Position numbers and translations under genes: made by a program | Notes under the pieces: generated by a model | The model's input: only the letters and a program-made list of their open reading frames with translations | What the model was told of the DNA's origin: nothing | Databases searched by the model: none | Assembly (NCBI RefSeq): GCF_030269485.1 | Contig: NZ_BSTL01000012.1 | Coordinates: 248,001-312,000 of the forward strand | Source of the DNA: Actinoplanes sp. NBRC 103695 | GTDB taxonomy: Bacteria; Actinomycetota; Actinomycetes; Mycobacteriales; Micromonosporaceae | DNA: 64,000 bases | Direction: 5' to 3' | In this document: positions 31,526 through 39,909 of the stretch, piece by piece | How positions within the stretch are numbered: the first letter of the stretch is position 1 | How the letters are laid out: the number at the start of each line of letters is the position of its first letter

Positions 31526-31726
31526 TCAGACCATGGCCCAATCCGCCCGCGCGTCGGCGGGCGCCCTCCACTCGCTCGTGGCCGCCGCCTCCCGGTAGGC
31601 GATGAGGAGTGCGTCGGGCAGAGCGGGGGAGCGGCTGACGATCTCCCGCAGATTGCGCTCGTCAGGAAAATCTGCCGGTGGCACCAACCGCCAGCCCTCT
31701 GAACTTTCGACGTAGATCGCGCTCAT
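31526..31726 (-). CDS. Short protein, possibly a truncated gene
   Basis: It has 66 residues (MSAIYVESSEGWRLVPPADF...). The beginning, with PPADFPDERNLREIVSRSPALP, resembles the N-terminus of NucS-like or DUF91-type proteins, but the body of such a protein is missing and the rest does not fit. It may be another shortened gene like its neighbour. GGGGG lies upstream of the ATG at 31726. Confidence 0.45.
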   Translation of the reverse strand: MSAIYVESSEGWRLVPPADFPDERNLREIVSRSPALPDALLIAYREAAATSEWRAPADARADWAMV

Positions 31727-31739
31727 GAGCACCCCCGAG

Positions 31740-32024
31740 ACCTTCCGACAGCAGGACGGCTGCCACGGCTGGGTCCGAGTGGCCCACCTCGTTCGCCGCG
31801 GCGATGATGACGGCGTCGAGGGCGTGGCGTAGTTCCGGCTCGGTGACGTCGCGGGCGAGAGTGCCGGCCAGCGGTCATCTCGTCGGGCAGCAGGTGTGCG
31901 CCCTTGGCGTAGGCGGCTGGATGACCGAGCCGCAGGCAGGCGAGTGCGATCACGTGGTCGCGGATGGCGCTGACCCAGTGCTCGGCCTGCCCCGCAGACG
32001 ATTCCGGTCGTCGGTCGTGAACAT
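31740..32024 (-). pseudogene. Nucleotidyltransferase-like gene remnant, internally deleted and frameshifted
   Basis: The start MFTTDDRNRLR (ATG at 32024, directly after the stop of the next gene upstream) is typical for a family of about 240-residue actinobacterial nucleotidyltransferase proteins. After about a dozen codons, the C-terminal region of such proteins appears in another frame: AEHWVSAIRDHVIALACLRLGHPAAYAKGAHLLPDE. A further frameshift gives LARDVTEPELRHALDAVI. The catalytic G-S ... D-x-D region is absent. The assignment rests on remembered family patterns. Confidence 0.55.
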
Positions 32025-32585
32025 CTAGCCGCGTACGCGATAGGCGAGGTAGACGACGCCGTTGTCGAAGCGGCGCTCGTCGGTGAGCTCGAGGTCGATG
32101 CGGATGCGGTCGGTGAGGAAGCGGGTGCCGCCGCCGACGATCACGGGGGAGAAGAGGACGCGGATCTCGTCGACCAGGCCGGCTCGGAGCGCGTGGGATG
32201 CCAGGCCGGGGCCGCCGATGCTGAGGTCGCGGTCGGACGTCTCCTTGAGGTGGCGCACGGCGGCCGGGTCGAAGGTGCGCTCGATCCGGGTGCGGGCGGT
32301 GCTGGGCGAGGCCAGCGTCGTCGAGTAGACGATCTTGTCGGCGGACTGCCAGACGCGGGCGTAGTCCTGTTCGACCTCGGGCGTGCCGGGCTGCTCGAGC
32401 GCCGTCTCCCAGTAGCTCATCACCTCGTAGAGCCGGCGCCCGTACAGGTGGGTGCCGATCGGCCGTTCGAGGTCGTTGACGAACTGGTGTACCTCGGGGT
32501 CGGGTTCGCTCCAGTCGAACTTGCCCTGCTCGTCGTTGATGTAGCCGTCGAGCGAGGCGATGTCGGTGCAGATGAGTTTGCCCAT
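32025..32585 (-). CDS. Dihydrofolate-reductase-like (RibD C-terminal) protein
   Basis: The protein has 186 residues from the ATG at 32585 (MGKLICTDIASLDGYINDEQGKFDW). It matches the RibD_C/YwjB family: GTHLYGRRLYEVMSYWE, LSIGGPGLASHALRAGLVDEI, SPVIVGGGTRFL. It is probably an NADPH-dependent reductase; the substrate is unknown. The ATG at 32615 is an alternative start. Confidence 0.9.
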   Translation of the reverse strand: MGKLICTDIASLDGYINDEQGKFDWSEPDPEVHQFVNDLERPIGTHLYGRRLYEVMSYWETALEQPGTPEVEQDYARVWQSADKIVYSTTLASPSTARTRIERTFDPAAVRHLKETSDRDLSIGGPGLASHALRAGLVDEIRVLFSPVIVGGGTRFLTDRIRIDLELTDERRFDNGVVYLAYRVRG

Positions 32586-32630
32586 GCCGAGGAGCCTACG
32601 GGTAACCGTAGGCAATTCGCAACCGGTTGC

Positions 32631-33368
32631 TCAGGGCAACAGCTTGTTGAGGTCGCGTTCGGCGAACTGGCGGTGCAGGTACTCCTCGATCAGCACCGTG
32701 CCCAGCACCTCACGCACCGGCATCGCCTCCGGCGGGGGCCAGCCGGGTGCGTCGACCGGCGTCGTCTGCCCGTTCAGCTGCTCGTCGGTCAAAGACCTCA
32801 AGACTTCGCGTACGCCCGAAGTGCGGTCTTCGCGCAGCGCCAGCACCTCGTCGAGCGACGGCCGCGCATCCCACAGCGGCGGGAAGCTGCAGAGGTCGCC
32901 CGCCTCGGTCCACGGCAGGTCGAGCGGATGCCACGGCTCCGGATCGCCCAGGTAGGCACGCCCCACCCAGGCGTCGGTGGCGTACGCCAGGTGGCGCAGC
33001 GTCTGCAGGAACGACCACTCGCCGTCCACCGACGTGTTGAGCTGCTCGGTCGTCAGCTTGCGGGCGCGGTCGATCGTGCCGGCCCACAGGTCCTCGAGGA
33101 TCGCCCACGCCTCCCGGAAGCCGTCCGCGTCGGCCGGGCGCATCTTGGCCAGCAGCGGGTCGCGGCGTTCCTGCTCGGCGGCCACCAGCGGGGCGACGTC
33201 GATCCCGTTGATCACGACGTTCTTGAGCTCGCCGCTGATCTCCACATCGCACAGCTCGACGCCGCGCATCCGCACCCGGTAGAAGTTGACACCCCGGAAA
33301 TCCGTGTCGGCCAGGTTGACCTCGCGAAACGTGGAGCCGCTCAGGTCCTGCTTGATGAACTCCGTCAT
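32631..33368 (-). CDS. DinB-like protein with pentapeptide-repeat N-terminus
   Basis: The protein has 245 residues. The first about 50 are pentapeptide-type repeats (DLSGSTFREVNLADTDFRGVNFY). The rest is a DinB/mycothiol-dependent four-helix bundle: LDNTSVDGEWSFLQTLRHL-like helix with His, and a C-terminal HRQFAERDL. DinB proteins bind metal with three His and may transfer thiols such as mycothiol. The exact reaction is not clear. Confidence 0.8.
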   Translation of the reverse strand: MTEFIKQDLSGSTFREVNLADTDFRGVNFYRVRMRGVELCDVEISGELKNVVINGIDVAPLVAAEQERRDPLLAKMRPADADGFREAWAILEDLWAGTIDRARKLTTEQLNTSVDGEWSFLQTLRHLAYATDAWVGRAYLGDPEPWHPLDLPWTEAGDLCSFPPLWDARPSLDEVLALREDRTSGVREVLRSLTDEQLNGQTTPVDAPGWPPPEAMPVREVLGTVLIEEYLHRQFAERDLNKLLP

Positions 33369-33499
33369 GGGGGGACACTATCGCCGGTCAGGCGCTCGCG
33401 GGCGGCCCCGATCACGCCCAGGAAACCCGGCTGACGCCTCGATCCTGTCCCGGCGCCGCGCGGGAATCCGGCGGGAATCGGACCTGGCATCATGCGCGT

Positions 33500-34177
33500 G
33501 TGCTGGACGACTTCGCCGCTCGGCTCGCGGCTCATGATCAGGTCACCGATCTGCTCGTGGCAGGTTCGCTGGCGACCGGTGACCACATCCCCGGCGTCAG
33601 CGACCTCGACCTGGTGGCCATCACGTCCGCCGAGCTGGGGGACGACGAGGTCCGCGCGTTGCACGCCGGCATCGACCCGGCGCTCAAGCTGGGCTGCGTC
33701 TACGTTCCCGCCTCCGCGGTCGATGACCGGTCCCGCCGCCATCCGACGTGGACGCACGACCTCCTGGTGCAGCGCATCCTTTCCGGGGTCACGCGCGCCG
33801 AGCTGGTCAGGCACGGTTACGCCGTCTTCGGCCGCCCGCCGGCCGAGCTGTTCCCCGCGATGACCGACGACGACATCCGCGACGCCGCCCGCGCCGAGCT
33901 CACCGGTTACTGGTCGTGGGCGGCCCGCCGCCCGTGGATCTTCCTGGACCCGACGATGGCCGACCTGAGTCTCACGTCGATGGCCCGCGGCCGGTACGCC
34001 CTCCGCCACGGCGCCCTGCTCACCAAGTCCCGAGCCGTCGAGCGGGCGGCCGCCCCGCCGTGGCTGATCGCCCAGCTGACCGCCCGCCGCCGAGGCGAGC
34101 AGATCACGTCTCCCAGGCTCCGAACCGCATGGGTCGCCTGGCGCGACGCCCGCCGCACGGTCGCACTCGCGCAGTGA
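33500..34177 (+). CDS. Nucleotidyltransferase-domain protein
   Basis: The protein has 225 residues from a GTG. GSLATGDHIPGVSDLDLVAI carries the G-S-x(9-12)-D-x-D catalytic pattern of the polymerase-beta nucleotidyltransferase fold. An all-helical C-terminal half (SWAARRPWIFLDPTMADLSLTSMARGRYALR) resembles aminoglycoside adenylyltransferase-like proteins with DUF4111-type tails. The target is unknown. Its last codons are partly duplicated just downstream. Confidence 0.85.
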   Translation: MLDDFAARLAAHDQVTDLLVAGSLATGDHIPGVSDLDLVAITSAELGDDEVRALHAGIDPALKLGCVYVPASAVDDRSRRHPTWTHDLLVQRILSGVTRAELVRHGYAVFGRPPAELFPAMTDDDIRDAARAELTGYWSWAARRPWIFLDPTMADLSLTSMARGRYALRHGALLTKSRAVERAAAPPWLIAQLTARRRGEQITSPRLRTAWVAWRDARRTVALAQ

Positions 34178-34238
34178 CGGTCGCGCTCGCGCGGTGAATC
34201 GCCTGGCGGGACGCCCGCCGCACGGTCAGACTCGCGGG
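34136..34238 (+). repeat. Duplicated 3' end of the nucleotidyltransferase gene
   Basis: The about 38 bases at 34136-34173 recur at 34201-34238 with few changes (GCCTGGCGNGACGCCCGCCG is shared). A shorter internal repeat (ACGGTCGC.CTCGCGC.GTGA) sits between them at 34157-34197. The duplication joins the intact gene to a methyltransferase fragment and marks a rearrangement. Confidence 0.75.
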
Positions 34239-34240
34239 GT

Positions 34241-34536
34241 GGCGCCGAGGCCGCCGCCGTGCGCGGCCTGTCCGACCGCCTGACCCTGCACGAGCGGGAC
34301 GCCCGCTCCTACGTCCCGGACGGCGACTACGACCTGGTCATGTGCGTCGGCGCCACGCACGCGTTCGGCGGCTTCGCGGGCACCCTCGACCTGGCCGGCC
34401 GGCACGTCAACGCGGACGGCGTACTCCTGGTCGGCGAGGGTTTCTGGGAGACCGCCCCGACCCCGGCGGCAGCCGGATCGGCGTGGACCGGCCGGGCCTG
34501 CTGGTCTCGATCGCGATGGTCGCCGTCACCGGCTGA
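34241..34536 (+). pseudogene. SAM-dependent methyltransferase fragment
   Basis: The reading frame gives EAAAVRGLSDRLTLHERDARSYVPDGDYDLVMCVGATHAFGGFAGTLDLAG, the middle of a class I methyltransferase (post-motif I, II and III). The N-terminal SAM-binding glycine loop is missing, and after FWETAPTP the similarity stops. It is a broken copy abutting the duplicated end of the previous gene. Confidence 0.6.
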
Positions 34537-34557
34537 CCCGCCGCACCGATCAGCTGT

Positions 34558-34639
34558 GCGGAAGGGGGGACTCGAACCCCCACGCCCGTTAGGACAAAGG
34601 CTCCTAAGGCCTTCGCGTCTGCCATTCCGCCACTCCCGC
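34558..34639 (-). tRNA. tRNA-Leu (anticodon UAG)
   Basis: The complement strand folds as a leucine tRNA: acceptor GCGGGAG paired with CTTCCGC (one G-U), anticodon loop CTTAGGA with UAG, a long variable arm, and T-loop GGGGGTTCGAGTCCCCC. The CCA end is not encoded. It reads CUA codons, which are rare in such high-GC genomes. Confidence 0.93.
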
Positions 34640-34683
34640 GTGCCGCCGAGTCTAAACACTGGCCGACGGGACGTATGCACAGG

Positions 34684-34729
34684 CCACGGCGGTCGCCTTG
34701 CGGATCGAGCCGCATGACGACCGCCGTGG
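34684..34729 (-). terminator. Terminator after the chemotaxis receptor gene
   Basis: A perfect 12-bp stem (CCACGGCGGTCG at 34684-34695 with 34718-34729) encloses a second small stem GCGG/CCGC. It begins 20 bases beyond the receptor stop codon. Confidence 0.65.
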
Positions 34730-34749
34730 GTCTGTGGGCTTCCGATTTG

Positions 34750-36339
34750 CTAGAAGCGGAACATCGACAGGCTCGTCCGCAGGTCGGTGGCGACGCGGGA
34801 CAGTTCGTCCGCCGCCGCCTCGGTGTGTGCGGCCGCGCCGGTGGTCTCGCCCGCGGCCTGGGCCACCGCGGACATGTTCGACGCGATGTCGTTGGTGCCG
34901 GCGGCCACCTCGGCCACGTTGCGGGTCATCTCGTCGGTGGTCGCGGTCTGCTCCTCGACCGCCGCGGCGATGGCCTGCTGAGTCTGGTTGATCTGCTCGA
35001 TGACCGCGCCGATTTCGCCGATCGCGGTTACCGCGGCCGCCGAGTCGGTCTGGATCGCGCCCACCCGCGTGCGGATGTCCTCGGTGGCCCGGGCCGTCTC
35101 GGCGGCCAGATCCTTCACCTCGCTGGCGACGACCGCGAAGCCCTTGCCTGCGTCGCCCGCCCGGGCCGCCTCGATGGTGGCGTTGAGCGCGAGCAGGTTG
35201 GTCTGCTCCGCGATCGAAGTGATGATTTTGATGACCGAGACGATCTCACCGGACGACGTGCCCAGCTTCTGCAGGATGTCGCCGGTGACGCCGGAGAGCT
35301 TGACGGCCGTGCCGGCCACCTCGGCGGCGCTGTTCGCGCTGCGGGCGATCTCCCCGATCGAGCTGCTCATCTCCTCCGCGCCGGCGGACACCGTGGTGAT
35401 GTTCGCGCCGATCTGCTCGGAGGCGGCGGACACCGTGCTGGCGCCTTCGGCGGACCGGGAGGCCGACGCGTTCATCTGGCCCGCTACCTCGGTGAGCTGG
35501 GTGGCCGACGAGGCCAGCGTGGTCACGTTGTCGCTCACCCCGCGCAGGGTGCCGGTCAGCCGGTCCAGGGCGGTGTTGAGCGCGGTGGCCATCCGGCCGA
35601 CCTCGTCCCGGCCGGTGTCCTCGAGCCGCTGGTCGAGCCGGCCCTCGGCGAGGCCCTCCAGCACTTCGACGGTGCGCCGCAGCGGGCGGGACAGCGCCCG
35701 GCTGACCACGAGGCCGAGCACCACGGCAGCCACCAGGGCGCCGGCGATCAGGGAGATGACGATCACCTGGGCGGTGTCGGCGGCCTTGTTGGCCCGTCCC
35801 GTCTGGAAATGTGCGTCCTTCTCCTCGGCGCGGTCCAGGGCGTTGAGCGCGGACGTCATGGCGTCCGCGGCCGGGTCGGCGGCCGAACCCTGGGCGGCCA
35901 GGTAGCGGTCCAGATTGCCGGCCTTGGCCGCCGGGATCAGGCCCTCGTCGCGGGCCTTGCGGTAGGTGACGAGCGCCGTGTCGAACGCCTTCTGGTCGGC
36001 GGTGCGGCCCTCGACGCCGGCCACCTTGTAGTCCTCCCAGCTGGCGTCGATCTCGGTGTCCAGCCGCTTGATCGCCGTCTCGATGTTGCTCACGTCGGCG
36101 GCCGGCGAGTGCAGGATCAGCGACCCGGACATCACCCGGGACTGCTGCACGTCGGCGCGCACCTCGCCGAGCAGGGTGGCCGCACGCATGTTCCCCGACG
36201 TCATGTCCTCGAGGTTCGTGTCGGCCTGGGCGATCTGGATCAGGCCGGTCGTTCCGACGGCGATCATCAGCGAGCACAGCACGCCGAAGCTGAGCGCGAG
36301 CTTCTTCGCGACGGGCAGGTGGCGCAGCGGGCTCGACAT
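34750..36339 (-). CDS. Methyl-accepting chemotaxis protein
   Basis: The protein has 529 residues. TM1 (about 12-34), a periplasmic 4HB_MCP sensor domain (about 35-185), TM2 (about 190-213), HAMP (RPLRRTVEVLEGLAEGRLDQRLEDTGRDEVG) and a long coiled-coil signalling domain are in order. The signalling tip reads IAEQTNLLALNATIEAARAGDAGKGFAVVASEVK. The ATG at 36339 is 6 nt from GGAG; a GTG at 36342 is possible. Motile spores of Actinoplanes relatives use such receptors. No CheW-binding partner is encoded nearby. Confidence 0.95.
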   Translation of the reverse strand: MSSPLRHLPVAKKLALSFGVLCSLMIAVGTTGLIQIAQADTNLEDMTSGNMRAATLLGEVRADVQQSRVMSGSLILHSPAADVSNIETAIKRLDTEIDASWEDYKVAGVEGRTADQKAFDTALVTYRKARDEGLIPAAKAGNLDRYLAAQGSAADPAADAMTSALNALDRAEEKDAHFQTGRANKAADTAQVIVISLIAGALVAAVVLGLVVSRALSRPLRRTVEVLEGLAEGRLDQRLEDTGRDEVGRMATALNTALDRLTGTLRGVSDNVTTLASSATQLTEVAGQMNASASRSAEGASTVSAASEQIGANITTVSAGAEEMSSSIGEIARSANSAAEVAGTAVKLSGVTGDILQKLGTSSGEIVSVIKIITSIAEQTNLLALNATIEAARAGDAGKGFAVVASEVKDLAAETARATEDIRTRVGAIQTDSAAAVTAIGEIGAVIEQINQTQQAIAAAVEEQTATTDEMTRNVAEVAAGTNDIASNMSAVAQAAGETTGAAAHTEAAADELSRVATDLRTSLSMFRF

Positions 36340-36415
36340 CACGTTCTCCGGGGGTCTCGGGACGGTTGCACCTGCCCTTATCGGAGCCGACCCCGGAAAC
36401 GTGAGAGAAGGAACG

Positions 36416-36889
36416 TCAGTCCAGGCCTAGATCACGCCTCAACTTCGCTACGTGACCAGTCGCTTTCACGTTGTACATGGCCCGGTCGATCGCGCCGTCC
36501 TCATCGATCACAAAGGTCGAACGGATCACTCCGGTCACTGTCTTCCCGTAGAGCTGCTTCTCCCCGTACGCCCCGTACGCCGTCAGCACGCTCTTGTCCT
36601 CGTCGCTGACCAGCGGGAACGTGATCGCGTCGCGCTCGCGGAACTTCGCCAGCTTGGCCGGCTTGTCGGGGGAGATGCCGACCACCTCGTACCCCGCCGC
36701 CTGCAGCGACGCCAGCGAGTCACGGAAGTCGCACGCCTGCTTGGTGCAGCCGGGGGTCATCGCGGCCGGGTACGCGTACAGCACCACCTTGCGGCCCCGC
36801 AGATCCTTCAGCGCCAGGCTGTCGCCGGAGTCGGTGGGCAGGGTGAAGTCGGGGGCGGCGTCGCCGTGCGCGAGGCGGTTCTCGGTCAT
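36416..36889 (-). CDS. bcp: Thioredoxin-dependent peroxiredoxin Bcp
   Basis: It reduces hydroperoxides. The protein has 157 residues. The peroxidatic Cys48 (TPGCTKQACDF) and a second Cys53 five residues later are the atypical two-Cys pattern of BCP/PrxQ. The N-terminus (GDAAPDFTLPTDSGDSLALKDLRGRKVVLYAYP) is typical. It is transcribed alone. Confidence 0.95.
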   Translation of the reverse strand: MTENRLAHGDAAPDFTLPTDSGDSLALKDLRGRKVVLYAYPAAMTPGCTKQACDFRDSLASLQAAGYEVVGISPDKPAKLAKFRERDAITFPLVSDEDKSVLTAYGAYGEKQLYGKTVTGVIRSTFVIDEDGAIDRAMYNVKATGHVAKLRRDLGLD

Positions 36890-36898
36890 GCCCCGACC

Positions 36899-37876
36899 TT
36901 AGCCTCGGCCGCGGGTGCCCTGCTCATCCCTGGCCGGAGGCGCACGACGCAATCGCACCATCCCGGTGAAGACCATGCCCAGCCCCGCTCCGACGGCGAG
37001 CGTCACGGCCACCCGGGCCACCCACGCGGGCCCGGCCACCGGCACCACCGCCTGCTGCAGGACGCCCAGGTCGATCAGGCCGCCGAAGACCGCCACCACA
37101 GCGCCGGCCAGGGTGGTCAGGAAGGCCGAGCGGGCGGCGAACGCCGAGACCAGCCCGATCAGGCCCGCCGCGTAGGTCGCCATCGGCGCGGGCGCGTCCA
37201 GGGTGCGGACGATCGCGTACGAGAGCAGCGCCGCACCGGCGACCGCCCCGCCGGCGACCGACCAGCGGCCCGCGGCCGCCACGCCCAGCATGATCACCGC
37301 GGCGCCGGCCCACCACAGCCACTCCGTCGGCGGCGGCAGATAGTCCAGGGTTCCGCCGATCCGCAGCTCCGTGGTCCCCTGCCGGAGCGGGACGACCCAG
37401 TCGCGGAGGCGGTGCTCGCGGTAGGGCGCGGCCGCCGCGGCCGGCGGCAGACCGTCACCGAGCCAGTGGGTGCGCTGGTCATGCCAGCGCACGGTGCGAT
37501 CGCCGGAGACGCGCCGCCACTGCGGGGGTGCGGCAGCGTCGGCGGCCGCCGGCAGGGCGGTCCCGCCCTCCAAGGTCTGGTTGATGTACGCGGCCGGCGA
37601 GTGCACGTTCTCGTACGTGCCGTCCGGGCGCACCTCCAGGTAAGGCTCACCGGCGTAGCCCAGCACCTCGACCGTGCGCCCGGTGCCGTTGGTCAGTTCG
37701 AGCCGGGCGCCCGCCTCGATCGCCTTCACCGCCAGCCCCGGTGTGGCCGGGGCGATGCCGCTCACCGTCGTACGGAAGGAAGTGGCATCGGGGGTGTCGC
37801 CGCCGTGCGCGAACGCCGGTGCGGGCGGGAGCACCACACCGGCGACGACCGCGACGGCCACGAACGCACGTCTCAC
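36899..37876 (-). CDS. Secreted-then-membrane protein of a thiol-redox operon
   Basis: The protein has 325 residues from a GTG that overlaps the stop of the DsbA-like gene (GTGA). A signal peptide (RRAFVAVAVVAGVVLPPAPAFA-HGG) precedes an external domain of about 150 residues (EVLGYAGEPYLEVRPDGTYENVHSPAAYINQT). Five to six hydrophobic helices and a basic tail follow. It resembles actinobacterial proteins often found beside copper-transport and MauE/DsbA genes. The precise role is unknown. Its upstream coupling suggests a common function with the thiol oxidoreductase. Confidence 0.75.
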   Translation of the reverse strand: MRRAFVAVAVVAGVVLPPAPAFAHGGDTPDATSFRTTVSGIAPATPGLAVKAIEAGARLELTNGTGRTVEVLGYAGEPYLEVRPDGTYENVHSPAAYINQTLEGGTALPAAADAAAPPQWRRVSGDRTVRWHDQRTHWLGDGLPPAAAAAPYREHRLRDWVVPLRQGTTELRIGGTLDYLPPPTEWLWWAGAAVIMLGVAAAGRWSVAGGAVAGAALLSYAIVRTLDAPAPMATYAAGLIGLVSAFAARSAFLTTLAGAVVAVFGGLIDLGVLQQAVVPVAGPAWVARVAVTLAVGAGLGMVFTGMVRLRRAPPARDEQGTRGRG

Positions 37877-38586
37877 CCGACGGCACTCGTCAGGGCGTCC
37901 GGGGTCGGGTTCCGCAGCTGCTTGCCGTTGACCAGGACGGTCGGTGTGCCGGTCACGCCGCGCTTGGACGCCTCGTCGGTCACCTTGCCCGCCCATCCGT
38001 CGTACTTGCCGTCGTTCACCGCCGTGGCGAACGCGTCGCCGAGGCCGGCCGACGTGCCCAGCTCGACCAGCTTCGCATTGTCCAGACCGTCGCTGCCCTC
38101 GGCCGGCTGGTTGTCGAAGAGCGCCTGGTGGTACTGCTGGAACTTGCCGCCCTCGGCCGCGGCGGCCGCGGCGCCGGCAGCCCGCGTCGAGTATTTCGTG
38201 CCGTTTGACTTGTCGTCGAGGATCGCGATCGGGTGGTAGCGCACGGTCACCTTGTTCGCGCTGATCAGCTGCTGGAGCGTGGCGCCGGACTGCTTCTCGA
38301 ACTCGTTGCAGATCGGGCACATGAAGTCCTCGTACACGTCGACCATGACCGGCCCGCCGCCGACCGCGAAGGCCGTGCCCTCGTCGACCGTGCCCGAGGG
38401 AACGGCGGCACTGGCCGTGTCGGAGCGCTGGCTCGACACCACGCCCCAGCCGATCAGCCCCGCCAGCACCAGCGCCGCGACGACAGCGACCGTGGTCCAG
38501 ATGGTCACCGTGCGGCGCTTCTCCGCCGCCTTCTGCTGCTCGACGATCCGCTTCGCGGCTGTCCGCTGCTTGGTGCCCTTACTCAT
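37873..38586 (-). CDS. DsbA-like membrane-anchored thiol oxidoreductase
   Basis: The protein has 237 residues. A basic N-terminus and one membrane anchor (VTIWTTVAVVAALVLAGLIGWGVV) are followed by a thioredoxin-fold DsbA domain with the CPIC active site in EDFMCPICNEFEKQ and the cis-Pro loop GVTGTPTVLVNG. It forms or shuffles disulfides in exported proteins. It overlaps the MauE-like gene by 8 bases and the downstream membrane-protein gene by 4. Confidence 0.92.
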   Translation of the reverse strand: MSKGTKQRTAAKRIVEQQKAAEKRRTVTIWTTVAVVAALVLAGLIGWGVVSSQRSDTASAAVPSGTVDEGTAFAVGGGPVMVDVYEDFMCPICNEFEKQSGATLQQLISANKVTVRYHPIAILDDKSNGTKYSTRAAGAAAAAAEGGKFQQYHQALFDNQPAEGSDGLDNAKLVELGTSAGLGDAFATAVNDGKYDGWAGKVTDEASKRGVTGTPTVLVNGKQLRNPTPDALTSAVG

Positions 38587-39070
38587 CGCGACCCCTCATC
38601 AACAGGCCGTCCAGCGAGAACCTCGTCCGCGGACGCCACACCAACAACCCCGCCAGCGCCAGGAAACCGACATCCCGGGTGACCTCCCAGCCGTACGCCG
38701 GGCTCTGACCCGCGCCCAGGTCGCCGCCCTTGCTGAAGCACCCGCAGTCGATCTGCAGCCCGCGGGCCCACGCCGAGACGATCCCCGCGATGAACACGAC
38801 CAGCAGCAGCGCGGACAGCACCGCCGTCAGGCGCACCGACAGGCCGATCAGCAGCAGCAGGCCCAGCGCGATCTCCACCAGCGGCTGCACCGCGCCGACC
38901 ACCTGGGCCGCCTCGAACGGCATCAGCCGGTACGCGTTCACCGCGCGCCCGCTGGCGGCCAGGTCACCGACCTTGAGCCCACCGGCGATCAGCCACACGG
39001 CGGCCAGGCCGAGCCGGGCCACCGTGGAGATCCACGGCCACGCCGCGACCCGCTGTGCGGTCTCCGTCAT
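38579..39070 (-). CDS. MauE/DoxX-family membrane protein
   Basis: The protein has 163 residues with four hydrophobic helices. It has the MauE-type pattern: VARLGLAAVWLIAGGLKVGDL, QPLVEIALGLLLLIGL, and a CGCF motif (IDCGCFSKGG) that could exchange electrons with the DsbA-like partner. GGGGA lies 5 nt upstream of the ATG at 39070. It is the first gene of the redox operon. Confidence 0.88.
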   Translation of the reverse strand: MTETAQRVAAWPWISTVARLGLAAVWLIAGGLKVGDLAASGRAVNAYRLMPFEAAQVVGAVQPLVEIALGLLLLIGLSVRLTAVLSALLLVVFIAGIVSAWARGLQIDCGCFSKGGDLGAGQSPAYGWEVTRDVGFLALAGLLVWRPRTRFSLDGLLMRGRDE

Positions 39071-39191
39071 CACGTCCCCTTAGTCGGCCGGGGCGCGGCT
39101 GCGGTTCCCCGTTTACGCCTGGGGGTTTGCTGACTTTTGGCTGGGAGCTAGCTTGCGCGCTCGTACCTCAGCCTGCGCCCTCGTGGCTCGG

Positions 39192-39304
39192 CTCGCGCGC
39201 GTTTGCTCGCGCGCACTGGCTCAGCTCGCGCGCACTTGCTTGCGCGCGCTTGGCTCGACTCGCGCGTGTTTGCTTGCGCGCGCTTGGCTCAGCTCGCGCG
39301 CTCG
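39192..39304. repeat. 33-34-bp tandem repeat of alternating purine-pyrimidine DNA
   Basis: Units beginning CTCGCGCG occupy 39192-39224 (33 bp), 39225-39258 and 39259-39292 (34 bp each), and a fourth starts at 39293. Degenerate relatives are visible from about 39145. The units are rich in CGCGCG runs. The last units overlap the 3' end of the sigma-factor gene (stop at 39289). Confidence 0.8.
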
Positions 39305-39837
39305 TCGGCGATTGCGGCGGCCAGATCGTCGCGGGCCCGGGCCACCCGCGAGCGGATCGTGCCCACCGGGACCTCCTCGACCTCGGCGGCCTCCGCATAC
39401 GACATGCCCAGCACCTGGGTCAGCACGAACGCCGTCCGCCGGTCCGGCGACAACCGGGCCAGCAGGTCCGCCGCGCCGAGGCGCCCCGACGGGTCCGGGA
39501 CGTGGCCGTCGATCCAGGCCTGAGCGGTCAGCCGGGCTCGCAACCGCCGCCCGCGCACCACCGTCCGCAGGTGATCGGCGCAGGTCCGGCGGGCGATGCC
39601 GAGCAGCCAGGTGCGGGCCGAGGACCGTCCCTCGAAGCGCGGCAATGCCTGGAACGCGCGCAGAAAGGTCTCCTGCGTCAGGTCGTCGGCGACGCCCGGA
39701 TCGACCAGCGCGGCGGTGAAGCGCCAGACGTCCGACTGGGTCGCGCGCACGAAACCGGCCTGCGCGCCGGCCCCGCCGTCACGCGCCCTCAGGGCCAAGA
39801 TCGTCGCCTCGTCCAGGCCGTTTTCCGCCGGTGTCAC
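39289..39837 (-). CDS. ECF RNA polymerase sigma factor
   Basis: The protein has about 182 residues from the GTG at 39837. Region 2 reads VDPGVADDLTQETFLRAFQALPRFEGRSSARTWLLGIARR. Region 4 reads LSPDRRTAFVLTQVLGMSYAEAAEVEEVPVGTIRSRVARARDDL. No anti-sigma factor gene is adjacent. It is divergent from copCD (72 bases apart) and upstream of the MauE-DsbA operon, so control of a copper or envelope redox response is likely but inferred. Confidence 0.92.
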   Translation of the reverse strand: MTPAENGLDEATILALRARDGGAGAQAGFVRATQSDVWRFTAALVDPGVADDLTQETFLRAFQALPRFEGRSSARTWLLGIARRTCADHLRTVVRGRRLRARLTAQAWIDGHVPDPSGRLGAADLLARLSPDRRTAFVLTQVLGMSYAEAAEVEEVPVGTIRSRVARARDDLAAAIADERAS

Positions 39838-39909
39838 GACCGCAAATGGTACGCGGGGCGAAACTGGCAGGCGTACCCACGTTGGGCGACCTTGGAGCAA
39901 TCGGGGAAC

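Noticed and set aside
39192..39304. CRISPR array
   Set aside because: Repeats are contiguous without spacers and there are no cas genes in the window.
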